From UWMA-0277 sp965183885 (GTDB lineage: Bacteria; Bacteroidota; Bacteroidia; Flavobacteriales; BACL11), in the NCBI GenBank assembly GCA_965183885.1, contig OZ238992.1, forward strand, positions 806,001-870,000: DNA of 64,000 nt, written 5' to 3'. A program made the position numbers and the translations under genes. Shown here piece by piece: positions 25,623-34,302 of this stretch. Position 1 is the stretch's first letter. The number at the start of each line of letters is the position of its first letter. The notes under the pieces were generated by a model that made no database searches, was not told the DNA's origin, and worked only from the letters and a program-made list of their open reading frames with translations.

Positions 25623-26063
25623 ATGAAATATGAAGTAACAATAGAAATTAATCAGCCTAGAGCAAGAGTTATTGAGCTTTTTGACAATACTGAAAACCTT
25701 AAAAAATGGCAATGCGAATTGCAATCTTTTGAGCATGTATCTGGAACTCCAGGAGAAGTAGGTGCTGTTTCTCATTTAGTTTTTCAAATGGGAAAAAGAA
25801 GAATGGAAATGGATGAAACCATTACAGTAAGAAACCTACCTGATGAGTTTTCGGGAACCTATGAAGCTCCAGGAATGTGGAATTTAGTAGAGAATTTTTT
25901 CATTGTAAAAGATGAAAATACTACTATCTACAAATCAATACAAACTTTTAAAGGAGAAACTTTTATGATGAGAGCCATGTTATATTTAATGCCAGGAGCA
26001 TTTAAAAAACAATCCTTAAAATACATGAACAACTTTAAAGAATTTGCTGAAAAACAAAACTAA
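25623..26063 (+). CDS. SRPBCC-fold (START-like) protein
   Basis: This 146-residue protein has the polyketide-cyclase/START-like helix-grip pattern: an N-terminal IEINQPRARVIELFDNTENLKKW strand-helix, central beta strands and a long C-terminal helix (SLKYMNNFKEFAE). Such proteins bind hydrophobic or aromatic ligands. No catalytic residue can be named. It lies between the semialdehyde dehydrogenase and the deaminase, overlapping the latter by 1 bp, so tight co-expression is expected. A role in binding an unstable muconate intermediate is possible but is inference. Confidence 0.7.
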   Translation: MKYEVTIEINQPRARVIELFDNTENLKKWQCELQSFEHVSGTPGEVGAVSHLVFQMGKRRMEMDETITVRNLPDEFSGTYEAPGMWNLVENFFIVKDENTTIYKSIQTFKGETFMMRAMLYLMPGAFKKQSLKYMNNFKEFAEKQN

Positions 26064-26479
26064 TGAACGGAAAAAAATTTAATTCAGATAGAGCGCCACA
26101 AGCAGTAGGTTTATATCCTCATGCTAGGCAAGTTGGAAACCTTTTATTTTTATCAGGAGTAGGACCAAGAGCAGCAGGACAAACTGATATTCCTGGAGTA
26201 AGCTTAAATGAAGATGGAAGCATAAAAAGCTACTCTATTGAGGAGCAATGCCATTCGGTATTTAATAATATCAAATACATCTTGGAAGATGCTGGGTCAT
26301 CTTGGGATAATATTGTTGATGTACAAGTATTTCTTACCAATATGAAAGATGACTTTAAAACCTACAATAAAATTTATGCAGCGTATTTTGCTGAAAATCA
26401 ACCCTGCAGAACAACAATAGAAATCAATTGCCTACCAACACCAATAGCAATTGAATTAAAAGTAATAGCAACCATTTAA
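26063..26479 (+). CDS. 2-aminomuconate deaminase, RidA/YjgF family
   Basis: This 138-residue RidA-fold protein keeps the key arginine R116 in the PCRTTIEI motif that binds the substrate carboxylate. RidA proteins hydrolyse enamines and imines. In the 2-nitrobenzoate and 2-aminophenol pathways a RidA homologue (AmnD/NbaF) converts 2-aminomuconate to 4-oxalocrotonate and ammonia. Its place directly after the semialdehyde dehydrogenase and before the dioxygenase supports that role over general RidA housekeeping. Confidence 0.83.
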   Translation: MNGKKFNSDRAPQAVGLYPHARQVGNLLFLSGVGPRAAGQTDIPGVSLNEDGSIKSYSIEEQCHSVFNNIKYILEDAGSSWDNIVDVQVFLTNMKDDFKTYNKIYAAYFAENQPCRTTIEINCLPTPIAIELKVIATI

Positions 26480-26489
26480 AATAACGATT

Positions 26490-27023
26490 ATGAGTATAAG
26501 AAGACCCTTTAATTTCCAGAAATGGATAGATGATAACCAAGAATTATTAAAACCACCAGTAGGTAATAAATGTGTTTATACTGAATCGGAAGATTTTATT
26601 GTAATGGTTGTTGGAGGTCCTAATGCCAGAAAAGATTATCACTATAACGAAACTGAAGAATTCTTTTATCAGATAAAAGGAGATATTAATGTAAGAATAC
26701 AGGAAGATGGTAAAGCAGTTGATGTGCCAATTAAAGAAGGTGAGATATTCTTATTACCTGCAAAGGTTCCGCACTCTCCAATGCGCTCTGAAGGTTCTGT
26801 AGGATTAGTGATTGAATGCAAAAGAAGTGCTACTGAAAGAGATGGACTGATGTGGTTCTGCGATAATTGCAATGAGCCTTTACACCAAACTTATTTTAAC
26901 TTAACTAATGTTGAGAAGGATTTCCAACCAAGGTTTAAAGAATATTATACTTCTGAAGATTTAAGAACCTGTAAGAAGTGTGGTACAAAAATGGATACTG
27001 ACGAGCGTTTTATTGAAGATTAA
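26490..27023 (+). CDS. nbaC: 3-hydroxyanthranilate 3,4-dioxygenase
   Basis: This cupin enzyme opens the ring of 3-hydroxyanthranilate to 2-amino-3-carboxymuconate semialdehyde. The Fe ligands H51, E57 and H95 and the substrate arginines R47 and R99 fall at the same residue numbers I recall for the Cupriavidus enzyme. Four C-terminal cysteines (C124, C127, C161, C164) form the second, rubredoxin-like metal site of bacterial forms. At 177 residues it is full length. It lies 4 bp before the decarboxylase gene. Confidence 0.95.
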   Translation: MSIRRPFNFQKWIDDNQELLKPPVGNKCVYTESEDFIVMVVGGPNARKDYHYNETEEFFYQIKGDINVRIQEDGKAVDVPIKEGEIFLLPAKVPHSPMRSEGSVGLVIECKRSATERDGLMWFCDNCNEPLHQTYFNLTNVEKDFQPRFKEYYTSEDLRTCKKCGTKMDTDERFIED

Positions 27024-27027
27024 TTAA

Positions 27028-28044
27028 ATGGAAAGATTATTTACAATAGATATTCATACCCATATCTTACCGGAGAATATCCCAAATTTTAGAGAACAGT
27101 TTGGCTATGGAGGTTTCATTAGCTTGGACCACCATAAACCCTGTTGTGCTAAAATGATGATGGATGATAAATTCTTTAGAGAAGTAGAGGATAATTGCTG
27201 GTCGGATGAAGCTAGAATTAAAGAGTGTGATGAACAAGGAGTAGATGTACAAGTATTATCTACTGTTCCTGTAATGTTTTCTTATTGGGCAAAAGATGAA
27301 GATACCCTTAGCGTTGCTGAGTTTTTAAATGACCATATAGCTGATATTGTAAAGCGACATCCTAAACGATTTATTGGATTAGGGACTGTACCTATGCAAA
27401 ACCCTAAAATGGCAATACAAGAGCTTAAAAGATGTAAAGAAATTGGACTAAGAGGAATACAAATTGGTTCTCATATTAACGATTGGAACTTAGATAGAGA
27501 AGAGTTATTTCCTATCTTCAAAGCTTGTGAAGAATTGGAGATGAGCATTTTTGTACACCCTTGGGATATGATGGGTAAAGAAAAGATGGAAAAATATTGG
27601 TTACCATGGCTTGTAGGTATGCCTGCCGAAACTTCACTAGCAATTTGCTCTATGATTTTTGGTGGCGTATTTGAGCGCTTACCCAACTTAAAGGTTGCAT
27701 TTGCTCATGGTGGAGGGTCTTTTCCTGCTACTATTGGTCGTATTGAACATGGCTTTAATGTAAGACCTGATTTATGTGCTATTGACAACCCAGTAAACCC
27801 TAGAGATTATCTAGGGAATTTCTACTTAGACAGTTTAGTTCACGAACCAAAAATGCTTGATGTAATTGTAGATATGATGGGTGAAGATAAAGTATGTCTA
27901 GGTACAGATTATCCATTTCCTTTAGGAGAATTAGAGCCTGGAAAACTTATTAATGGCATGGATTATACTGATGCTAAAAAATCAAAATTGCTTGCCGAAA
28001 ATGCTTTAAACTGGTTAGGGCTTAAAAAAGAAGATTTTATATAA
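27028..28044 (+). CDS. nbaD: 2-amino-3-carboxymuconate-6-semialdehyde decarboxylase
   Basis: ACMSD removes CO2 from the unstable ACMS and so steers carbon away from quinolinate and NAD synthesis. The zinc ligands H10, H12, H177 and D294 and the catalytic H227 agree with those of the Pseudomonas enzyme. The 338-residue length is normal. The gene directly follows its substrate-producing dioxygenase, and the next gene begins at the base after its stop. The presence of ACMSD marks the operon as catabolic. Confidence 0.95.
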   Translation: MERLFTIDIHTHILPENIPNFREQFGYGGFISLDHHKPCCAKMMMDDKFFREVEDNCWSDEARIKECDEQGVDVQVLSTVPVMFSYWAKDEDTLSVAEFLNDHIADIVKRHPKRFIGLGTVPMQNPKMAIQELKRCKEIGLRGIQIGSHINDWNLDREELFPIFKACEELEMSIFVHPWDMMGKEKMEKYWLPWLVGMPAETSLAICSMIFGGVFERLPNLKVAFAHGGGSFPATIGRIEHGFNVRPDLCAIDNPVNPRDYLGNFYLDSLVHEPKMLDVIVDMMGEDKVCLGTDYPFPLGELEPGKLINGMDYTDAKKSKLLAENALNWLGLKKEDFI

Positions 28045-28845
28045 ATGAAAGGACGTTTTGAAATAGGAAGACATCAATTTGAAGTTGATTTTAATAAAGG
28101 AAATGACATCTCAATTCCTTTAAATTTTAACGGCGACCAACCAAATACCTATGGTGTTGATAAAGCAGTTTCTAAACCCTACCAAGATGGTACTTTTATT
28201 GGTGATACGCGTAAAGGAGGCCCTTGTAATTTTGAAACCTATAGCTTTACGCCCCATTGTAATGGAACCCATACCGAATGTATAGGACATATTACTGATG
28301 AGCGCATTGCAGTGCTTTCAGCTTTAAAGGATACATTCTTTGCTGCTACCCTAATTACTATAACTCCAAAAACTACAACTGAAGCTTATAAACCAGAATT
28401 AAACACTGAAGACCTTGTAATAACAAAACAGGATTTAATGAAAAAACTAAGCCAAGTAGAGCCTGCTCTTCTTAAAGGTTTAATTATTCGTACAAATCCA
28501 AATTCTGATGCTAAACTAAGTAGGGATTACATGAAGGATACTCCTTCTTTCTTTAGTATAGATGCTATGGAATATATTGTAAGCTTAGGTGTACAACACC
28601 TACTTGTAGACACCCCATCTGTTGACCGTCTTTTTGATGATGGAGTACTATCGGCCCACAATATATTTTGGGAAACAAAAGGAAAAGAATTTAATCCAAA
28701 AACGGAAAATAAAACCATCACAGAAATGATTTTTGTAGCTGATGCTATAACTGATGGTGCTTATATGTTAAACCTGCAAATACCTGCATTCGTAAGCGAT
28801 GCAGCACCAAGCAGACCAATACTTTTTAAACTGAATGAACTATAA
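28045..28845 (+). CDS. Cyclase-family protein, likely kynurenine formamidase
   Basis: This 266-residue member of the metal-dependent cyclase family (the KynB fold) probably hydrolyses N-formylkynurenine to kynurenine, the only step otherwise missing between kynA and kmo. The metal-binding segment reads H71-CNGT-H76-T-E78-CIG-H82. Compared with the usual HxGTHxDxPxH it has one extra residue after the first histidine and Glu in place of Asp. That makes it a divergent formamidase, and activity is inferred from the operon. It overlaps kynU by 11 bp. Confidence 0.75.
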   Translation: MKGRFEIGRHQFEVDFNKGNDISIPLNFNGDQPNTYGVDKAVSKPYQDGTFIGDTRKGGPCNFETYSFTPHCNGTHTECIGHITDERIAVLSALKDTFFAATLITITPKTTTEAYKPELNTEDLVITKQDLMKKLSQVEPALLKGLIIRTNPNSDAKLSRDYMKDTPSFFSIDAMEYIVSLGVQHLLVDTPSVDRLFDDGVLSAHNIFWETKGKEFNPKTENKTITEMIFVADAITDGAYMLNLQIPAFVSDAAPSRPILFKLNEL

Positions 28846-30085
28846 TAATACAGCAGATTTTGCAAAACAATTAGATGCAAATGATGCATTAAAAAACTAT
28901 CGTGATGAATTTCATATTCCATTGCAAAAAAATGGAGAAGAGCATATTTATTTATGCGGAAACTCATTAGGATTACAGCCAAAACGAACAAAAAAATTCT
29001 TAAATCAGGAGCTTGAAGATTGGGCTACATTTGGTGTTGAAGGGCATTTCCATGCTCAAAACCCTTGGATGCCTTATCATGAATTTTTAACTGAGAGTTA
29101 TGCTAAAATTGTAGGTGCAAAACCATCGGAAGTTGTAGCGATGAATACGCTAACAGTAAACCTACATTTAATGATGGTTTCCTTTTATCAACCTACAGCT
29201 AAAAGACATAAAATTATTATTGAAGGGGATGCATTTCCATCTGATATTTATGCAGTAGAATCGCAAATAAAACACCACGGTTTAACTCCTGAAAACTCCC
29301 TAATAAAACTAGTTCCAAGAGAAGGAGAAGCTGCAATAAGAACAGAAGATATTGCATCAATAATAGAACAAGAAGGAGAAGAAATTGCACTAATTATGTT
29401 GGGTGGTGTAAACTACTATACTGGACAAGTTTTTGATTTTGAAAACATCACAAAACTAGCCCATGAAAAAGGTATAAATGTTGGTTTTGATTTAGCTCAT
29501 GCAGCAGGAAATGTTAAATTAGAATTGCATAAATGGAATGTTGATTTTGCAGTTTGGTGTTCTTATAAATACATCAACTCAGGACCAGGATCAGTAGCTG
29601 CTGCTTTTGTACATGAAAAGCATCATGCAAGCAACTTACCTCGTTTTGCAGGATGGTGGGGACACGAAAAGGAAAGCAGGTTTAAAATGCCTGATGAGTT
29701 TAGTCCAATACAATCAGCAGAGGGCTGGCAATTGAGTAATCCTCCAATTTTATCCTTAGCAGCTATCCGTGCCTCTCTTTCAATTTTTGATGAGGTAGGA
29801 ATAGATAAACTTGTTTCCAAATCAAAACAACTAACAGATTATTTATTATACCTATTAGGCACTATTGAAACAGATAGGATAGCAATAATTACACCAAGTG
29901 AAAGAGGGTGTCAAGTTTCTATCAGAGTAAAAAATGGCAACAAAGAATTATTTGATATCATTACTGAAAAAGGAGTAATTGCTGATTGGCGCGAACCCGA
30001 TGTTATTCGTATTGCACCAGTACCTTTATACAATAGCTTTACTGATGTACATAATTTCTATTCTATTTTAAAAGAGATACTATAA
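28835..30085 (+). CDS. kynU: Kynureninase
   Basis: This PLP enzyme cleaves kynurenine or 3-hydroxykynurenine to anthranilate or 3-hydroxyanthranilate plus alanine. The PLP lysine is K245 in WCSYKYINSGPGS, and GFDLAHAAGN holds the conserved aspartate. The N-terminal LCGNSLGLQPK is typical of the family. At 416 residues it is full length. It overlaps the formamidase-like gene by 11 bp and the monooxygenase gene by 1 bp, suggesting translational coupling. Confidence 0.96.
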   Translation: MNYNNTADFAKQLDANDALKNYRDEFHIPLQKNGEEHIYLCGNSLGLQPKRTKKFLNQELEDWATFGVEGHFHAQNPWMPYHEFLTESYAKIVGAKPSEVVAMNTLTVNLHLMMVSFYQPTAKRHKIIIEGDAFPSDIYAVESQIKHHGLTPENSLIKLVPREGEAAIRTEDIASIIEQEGEEIALIMLGGVNYYTGQVFDFENITKLAHEKGINVGFDLAHAAGNVKLELHKWNVDFAVWCSYKYINSGPGSVAAAFVHEKHHASNLPRFAGWWGHEKESRFKMPDEFSPIQSAEGWQLSNPPILSLAAIRASLSIFDEVGIDKLVSKSKQLTDYLLYLLGTIETDRIAIITPSERGCQVSIRVKNGNKELFDIITEKGVIADWREPDVIRIAPVPLYNSFTDVHNFYSILKEIL

Positions 30086-31419
30086 TGAAAAAAGATATAA
30101 CAATAGTTGGTGCAGGTTTAGTAGGTTCACTTTGCTCGCTTTATATGACAAACAGAGGGCATAATGTCAGAATTTTTGAGAAAAGAAAAGATTTAAGATC
30201 AGAGATTATATCTGCAGGAAAATCTATTAATCTAGCACTTTCGAAAAGAGGTTGGACAGCTCTTAAAAAGGTTGGCGTAGAAGAAGAGGTAATGAAAATT
30301 TCAATACCAATGTATAAAAGAATTATGCATGATGTAAAAGGAAATCTTTCGGAGCAAGCATACGGTAACCCAGGGCAAGCAATCTATTCTGTTTCTCGTG
30401 CAGAATTAAACGCACTTATGATGGAGCTTGCAGAGAAAAAAGGAGCAAAACTAGAATTTAATCAGTTATGTGAAGATGTTGATTTTTCTAATTCAACTAC
30501 AACTTTTAAAAATACAGTTACTAATGAAGTAAAAACAATTGACTCAGATATTGTTATTGGAGCTGATGGAGCTATTTCGGAAGTTAGAAATAAAATGATT
30601 GAGAAATTAAAGCACAGCTTTAATTTAAATAAAATAGAGCATTCATATAAAGAACTTTTAATTCCTGCAGGGGAAAATGGAACACATCTAATTGATAAAA
30701 ATGCATTACACATTTGGCCAAGAGGAGAGTTTATGCTTATTGCTTTGGCTAATTTAGATGGAAGTTTTACTTGTACCTTATTTGCTCCAACAGCTGGAGA
30801 AAATTCGTTTGAAGGATTAAATTCAAAAGAAGAGGTAGAAACTTATTTTGGAGATATTTTTCCAGACTTTATTACTCTTGTTCCTAATTTATACCAACAA
30901 TGGAATGAAAACCCAACTTCTTCTTTAGGGATTGTAAGAACCTACCCTTGGCACATTGAAGATAAAGCTATTTTAGTTGGAGACGCTGCACACGCTACCG
31001 TTCCTTTTTACGGACAAGGAATGAATGCAGGGTTTGAAGATTGTAGAATATTAGATGAGTTATTGGATAAGCATGGTGATGATTTAGAGTCTTGTTTTAA
31101 GGAGTATTCTGAAGTTAGAAAACCAAATGGAGATGGAGTACAGGATTTATCCATGCAGAATTTTATTGTGATGCGTGATAGTACTGCTAACCCTCAGTTC
31201 TTACTACAAAAACAAATAGAGAAAAAGTTTGCAAATTTATATCCTGACAAATGGATTCCACTTTATTCTATGGTTAGTTTTACAAATATATCTTATGCTG
31301 ATGCTTGGGATATAGGAATGAAACAAGAAAAAATGATGGAAGAAATCATGACTATCCCAAATATTGAGAATATATGGGAAAGTGATAAAATTATGAAAAA
31401 AATGCTTGATTTAGTTTAA
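30085..31419 (+). CDS. kmo: Kynurenine 3-monooxygenase
   Basis: This FAD monooxygenase hydroxylates kynurenine at C3 using NADPH and O2. It has the FAD-binding GAGLVG at residues 8-13 and the second FAD motif VGDAAHATVPFYGQGMNAG at about 298-316. The 444-residue length matches the bacterial and eukaryotic KMO type. It is the last gene of the tight run that starts at kynA; the next gene begins 43 bp downstream. Confidence 0.95.
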   Translation: MKKDITIVGAGLVGSLCSLYMTNRGHNVRIFEKRKDLRSEIISAGKSINLALSKRGWTALKKVGVEEEVMKISIPMYKRIMHDVKGNLSEQAYGNPGQAIYSVSRAELNALMMELAEKKGAKLEFNQLCEDVDFSNSTTTFKNTVTNEVKTIDSDIVIGADGAISEVRNKMIEKLKHSFNLNKIEHSYKELLIPAGENGTHLIDKNALHIWPRGEFMLIALANLDGSFTCTLFAPTAGENSFEGLNSKEEVETYFGDIFPDFITLVPNLYQQWNENPTSSLGIVRTYPWHIEDKAILVGDAAHATVPFYGQGMNAGFEDCRILDELLDKHGDDLESCFKEYSEVRKPNGDGVQDLSMQNFIVMRDSTANPQFLLQKQIEKKFANLYPDKWIPLYSMVSFTNISYADAWDIGMKQEKMMEEIMTIPNIENIWESDKIMKKMLDLV

Positions 31420-31462
31420 AAACCAATGTTTCTGAACAAAAACAACTAAAAAACGCTGCAAA

Positions 31463-32200
31463 ATGAAAAGAAATATATTAATTGTATTGTTTATTGCTAT
31501 TTATGTTGTTATCAAATTCTGTGATCAAAATCAAGAACCAAAAACAATTATCTTATCCAAAGCATCCGAAAAATATATAACATGGATAGAGGATGAAAAC
31601 ACAATTATACTAGACGCCTACACTTTAAAAAATACAGATAGTATTTTAGCTTTAGCAGATGGTATTATTTTAACTGGAGGAGAAGACATCAATCCATTAG
31701 AGTACAATGACACAACAAACCTGAAAGTTTGTGGAGAGATTAATTACAAAAGAGACACCCTTGAAAGAAAGTTATTTGACTTTGCATTTGAACATAAAAT
31801 TCCATTGATTGGTGTATGCAGAGGAATGCAGATGATGAATGTAGCCAGCGGAGGAACTTTGTATGGTGACATTCCAACAGAAATAGGCAAAACAGTAATA
31901 CATCGAGATAATGGAGAAGTAAATCATAAGATTGTTGTAGTCGATACTTGCTCTTTAATTTTTCCACATGAAATAGATACTATTATGGTTAATTCTTGGC
32001 ACCACCAAGGATTAAAAATTATGCCAAATAGTTTAAGAATTATCGCTCGGGCTTTTGATGGGTTGCCAGAAGCTGTTGTTATAAATAAAAAGATTCATCC
32101 TTTTATGATTGCAGTTCAATTTCACCCAGAAAGACTAGAAAAAAACAATGTTATTGCTCAAACTATGAAGACTAGTTTTTATCATGAAATAAATAAATAA
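31463..32200 (+). CDS. Gamma-glutamyl-gamma-aminobutyrate hydrolase-like protein (peptidase C26)
   Basis: This 245-residue class I glutamine-amidotransferase fold has the nucleophile C119 (GVCRGMQMMN) and the pair H221/E223 (QFHPE), so the triad is complete. Residues 1-19 are hydrophobic (LIVLFIAIYVVIKF), giving a signal anchor or, less likely, a lipoprotein at C20, since the residues before it are not a good lipobox. PuuD-type relatives are usually cytoplasmic, so an exported form is unusual. It follows kmo by 43 bp; whether it belongs to that operon is unclear. Confidence 0.75.
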   Translation: MKRNILIVLFIAIYVVIKFCDQNQEPKTIILSKASEKYITWIEDENTIILDAYTLKNTDSILALADGIILTGGEDINPLEYNDTTNLKVCGEINYKRDTLERKLFDFAFEHKIPLIGVCRGMQMMNVASGGTLYGDIPTEIGKTVIHRDNGEVNHKIVVVDTCSLIFPHEIDTIMVNSWHHQGLKIMPNSLRIIARAFDGLPEAVVINKKIHPFMIAVQFHPERLEKNNVIAQTMKTSFYHEINK

Positions 32201-32240
32201 TTTTAATCATTTTAAACAGAGTTAATTAGACGCAATCTCA

Positions 32241-32248
32241 TACATTTG
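32241..32248 (+). promoter_or_regulatory. -7 promoter element of the small export gene
   Basis: TACATTTG matches TAnnTTTG, 18 nt before the ATG at 32267. It follows the end of the C26 gene by 40 bp and marks a new transcription unit. Confidence 0.55.
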
Positions 32249-32266
32249 CGGACTTAAATTCCAGAG

Positions 32267-32710
32267 ATGCTTCAAGATATTATAATTACTTTTCTAATCA
32301 GTATTTCCCCTTTCGGAGAAGCAAGGGCAGGAATACCTTATGGAGAGATTAATAACTTGCCTATATCAGTAGCTTTTATAGTTGGATTAACTGCTAATTT
32401 ACTAGTCTTTCCGCTATTCTATAAAGTAATAACACTATCTAATAAGTTCTTGTGGAGGTTTGATTCTTACAAAAAAAGTGCCATCTACTTATCTCTAAGA
32501 GCAAGAAAAAAGACAAAAAAAGTAGTAGGGAAATATGGCGTTTGGGGTTTAATGGTTTTTGTTATGATTCCACTTCCTATTACAGGAGCATACATTGGAA
32601 CTATTGCAGCTTATGTTTTAGCAATTAGCTATCAGAAATCACTTTTTGCTATTAGTAGTGGTATTACTATCTCTTCAATATTAGTAGCTTCATTCATGTA
32701 TTTTATTTAA
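32267..32710 (+). CDS. Small multidrug export protein family (COG2426)
   Basis: This 147-residue membrane protein has about four spans. It shows the family marks ISPFGEARAGIPYG near the N-terminus and GVWGLMVFVMIPLPITGAY in the second half. The family name implies drug export, but its function is poorly established. It is transcribed from its own promoter and followed by gpmI, which has another. Confidence 0.75.
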   Translation: MLQDIIITFLISISPFGEARAGIPYGEINNLPISVAFIVGLTANLLVFPLFYKVITLSNKFLWRFDSYKKSAIYLSLRARKKTKKVVGKYGVWGLMVFVMIPLPITGAYIGTIAAYVLAISYQKSLFAISSGITISSILVASFMYFI

Positions 32711-32764
32711 GCTTTACAAGCACTTTTTTATAAAACTTAAGCCTAACAACTTAAAAGGAAAAAC

Positions 32765-32772
32765 TATCTTTG
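32765..32772 (+). promoter_or_regulatory. -7 promoter element of gpmI
   Basis: TATCTTTG matches TAnnTTTG, 8 nt before the ATG at 32781, so the leader is very short. Confidence 0.65.
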
Positions 32773-32780
32773 CCTTTGAT

Positions 32781-34298
32781 ATGAAAGGAAAGAAAACAGC
32801 ACTTATTATTTTAGATGGTTGGGGACATGGTGACAAAACTAAATCCGATGCCATACATAATGCCAATACACCCTTTGTTGATTCGCTTTACAGCAACTAC
32901 CCTAATTGCGAACTAAAGACTTATGGAGAGTTTGTAGGTTTACCCGATGGACAAATGGGGAACTCGGAAGTAGGACACCTCAATATTGGTGCTGGACGCA
33001 TAGTATACCAAGATTTAGCAAAAATTAATAAAGCTTGTACAGATAATACTATTGCTGAGATGGAAAACCTTAAAGCTTCATTCTCTTATGCAAGAGCCAA
33101 TAATAAAACATTACACTTAATAGGTTTACTCTCTGATGGAGGAATACATTCTCATCAAAAGCATTTATATAAACTATGTGAGCTAGCTAGAGAAGCTGGA
33201 ATAAAAGAAGTAGCCGTACACGCTTTTACTGATGGTAGAGATTGTGATCCAAAAAGTGGAAAAGGATTTATTCAAGAGTTAGAACATAATCTAAACGGAG
33301 CTAAACTTGCTACAGTTTGCGGACGCTACTACGCAATGGATAGAGATAAGCGTTGGGAAAGAGTTAAATTAGCCTATGATGCATTAGTAAACTCAAAAGG
33401 AGAAACAACTACAAATATAAGTTCAAGCATACAAGCTTCTTATGATGATAACATCACAGATGAGTTTATAAAACCAATTATCAATACAGATGAAAACGGA
33501 AATCCTATTGCAAGTATTAAAGATGGTGATGCTGTAATCTGTTTTAATTTTAGAACAGATAGGTGCCGTGAGATTACAACTGTACTTACACAAGAAAATA
33601 TGCATGAGTATGCTATGCACTCCCTAGATTTGCATTATACTACCATGACAAATTATGACACTACCTTTAAAAAGGTAAATGTTATTTTTGATAAAGATAA
33701 TCTGAAAAACACCCTGGGAGAAGTTATTGAAAAAAATAACCTTTCTCAAATTCGAATCGCAGAAACTGAGAAGTATCCTCATGTTACTTTCTTTTTCTCT
33801 GGAGGTAGAGAAGAAGAATTTATTGGAGAAAAACGCCTAATGATAAGCTCTCCAAAAGTTGCTACCTATGATTTACAACCTGAAATGAGTGCTCCTGAGG
33901 TTACGACAACTATTGTTACAGAATTAGAAAAAGGAGCAACTGATTTTATATGTCTAAACTTTGCAAACCCAGATATGGTAGGCCATACAGGAGATTACAA
34001 AGCCATATTAAAAGCTGTAGAAACAGTAGATAGTTGTACTAAAGAAGTTGTTGAAGCAGGACTAAAAAATGACTATGCTTTTATTATTATTGCTGACCAT
34101 GGAAATGCAGATTTTGCAATAAACGCTAATGGAAGCCCTAATACTGCACACAGTACTAACCCTGTTCCTTGCTTTGCACTTAACACAGGATTTGAAAATA
34201 TAGAACACGGTAAATTAGGAGATATTGCTCCTACTATCTTACAAATAATGGGACTAGAAACCCCAACAGAAATGACTGGAAATATTTTAATAAAATAA
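32781..34298 (+). CDS. gpmI: 2,3-bisphosphoglycerate-independent phosphoglycerate mutase
   Basis: This glycolytic enzyme interconverts 3- and 2-phosphoglycerate through a phosphoserine. The nucleophile is S62 in MGNSEVGHLNIGAG, and the N-terminal metal-binding aspartate is D12 in ILDGWG. The C-terminal ADHGNAD and NTAHSTNPVP motifs complete the alkaline-phosphatase-type metal site. At 505 residues it is full length. The dipeptidase gene starts 4 bp later. Confidence 0.97.
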   Translation: MKGKKTALIILDGWGHGDKTKSDAIHNANTPFVDSLYSNYPNCELKTYGEFVGLPDGQMGNSEVGHLNIGAGRIVYQDLAKINKACTDNTIAEMENLKASFSYARANNKTLHLIGLLSDGGIHSHQKHLYKLCELAREAGIKEVAVHAFTDGRDCDPKSGKGFIQELEHNLNGAKLATVCGRYYAMDRDKRWERVKLAYDALVNSKGETTTNISSSIQASYDDNITDEFIKPIINTDENGNPIASIKDGDAVICFNFRTDRCREITTVLTQENMHEYAMHSLDLHYTTMTNYDTTFKKVNVIFDKDNLKNTLGEVIEKNNLSQIRIAETEKYPHVTFFFSGGREEEFIGEKRLMISSPKVATYDLQPEMSAPEVTTTIVTELEKGATDFICLNFANPDMVGHTGDYKAILKAVETVDSCTKEVVEAGLKNDYAFIIIADHGNADFAINANGSPNTAHSTNPVPCFALNTGFENIEHGKLGDIAPTILQIMGLETPTEMTGNILIK

Positions 34299-34302
34299 GA
34301 AC

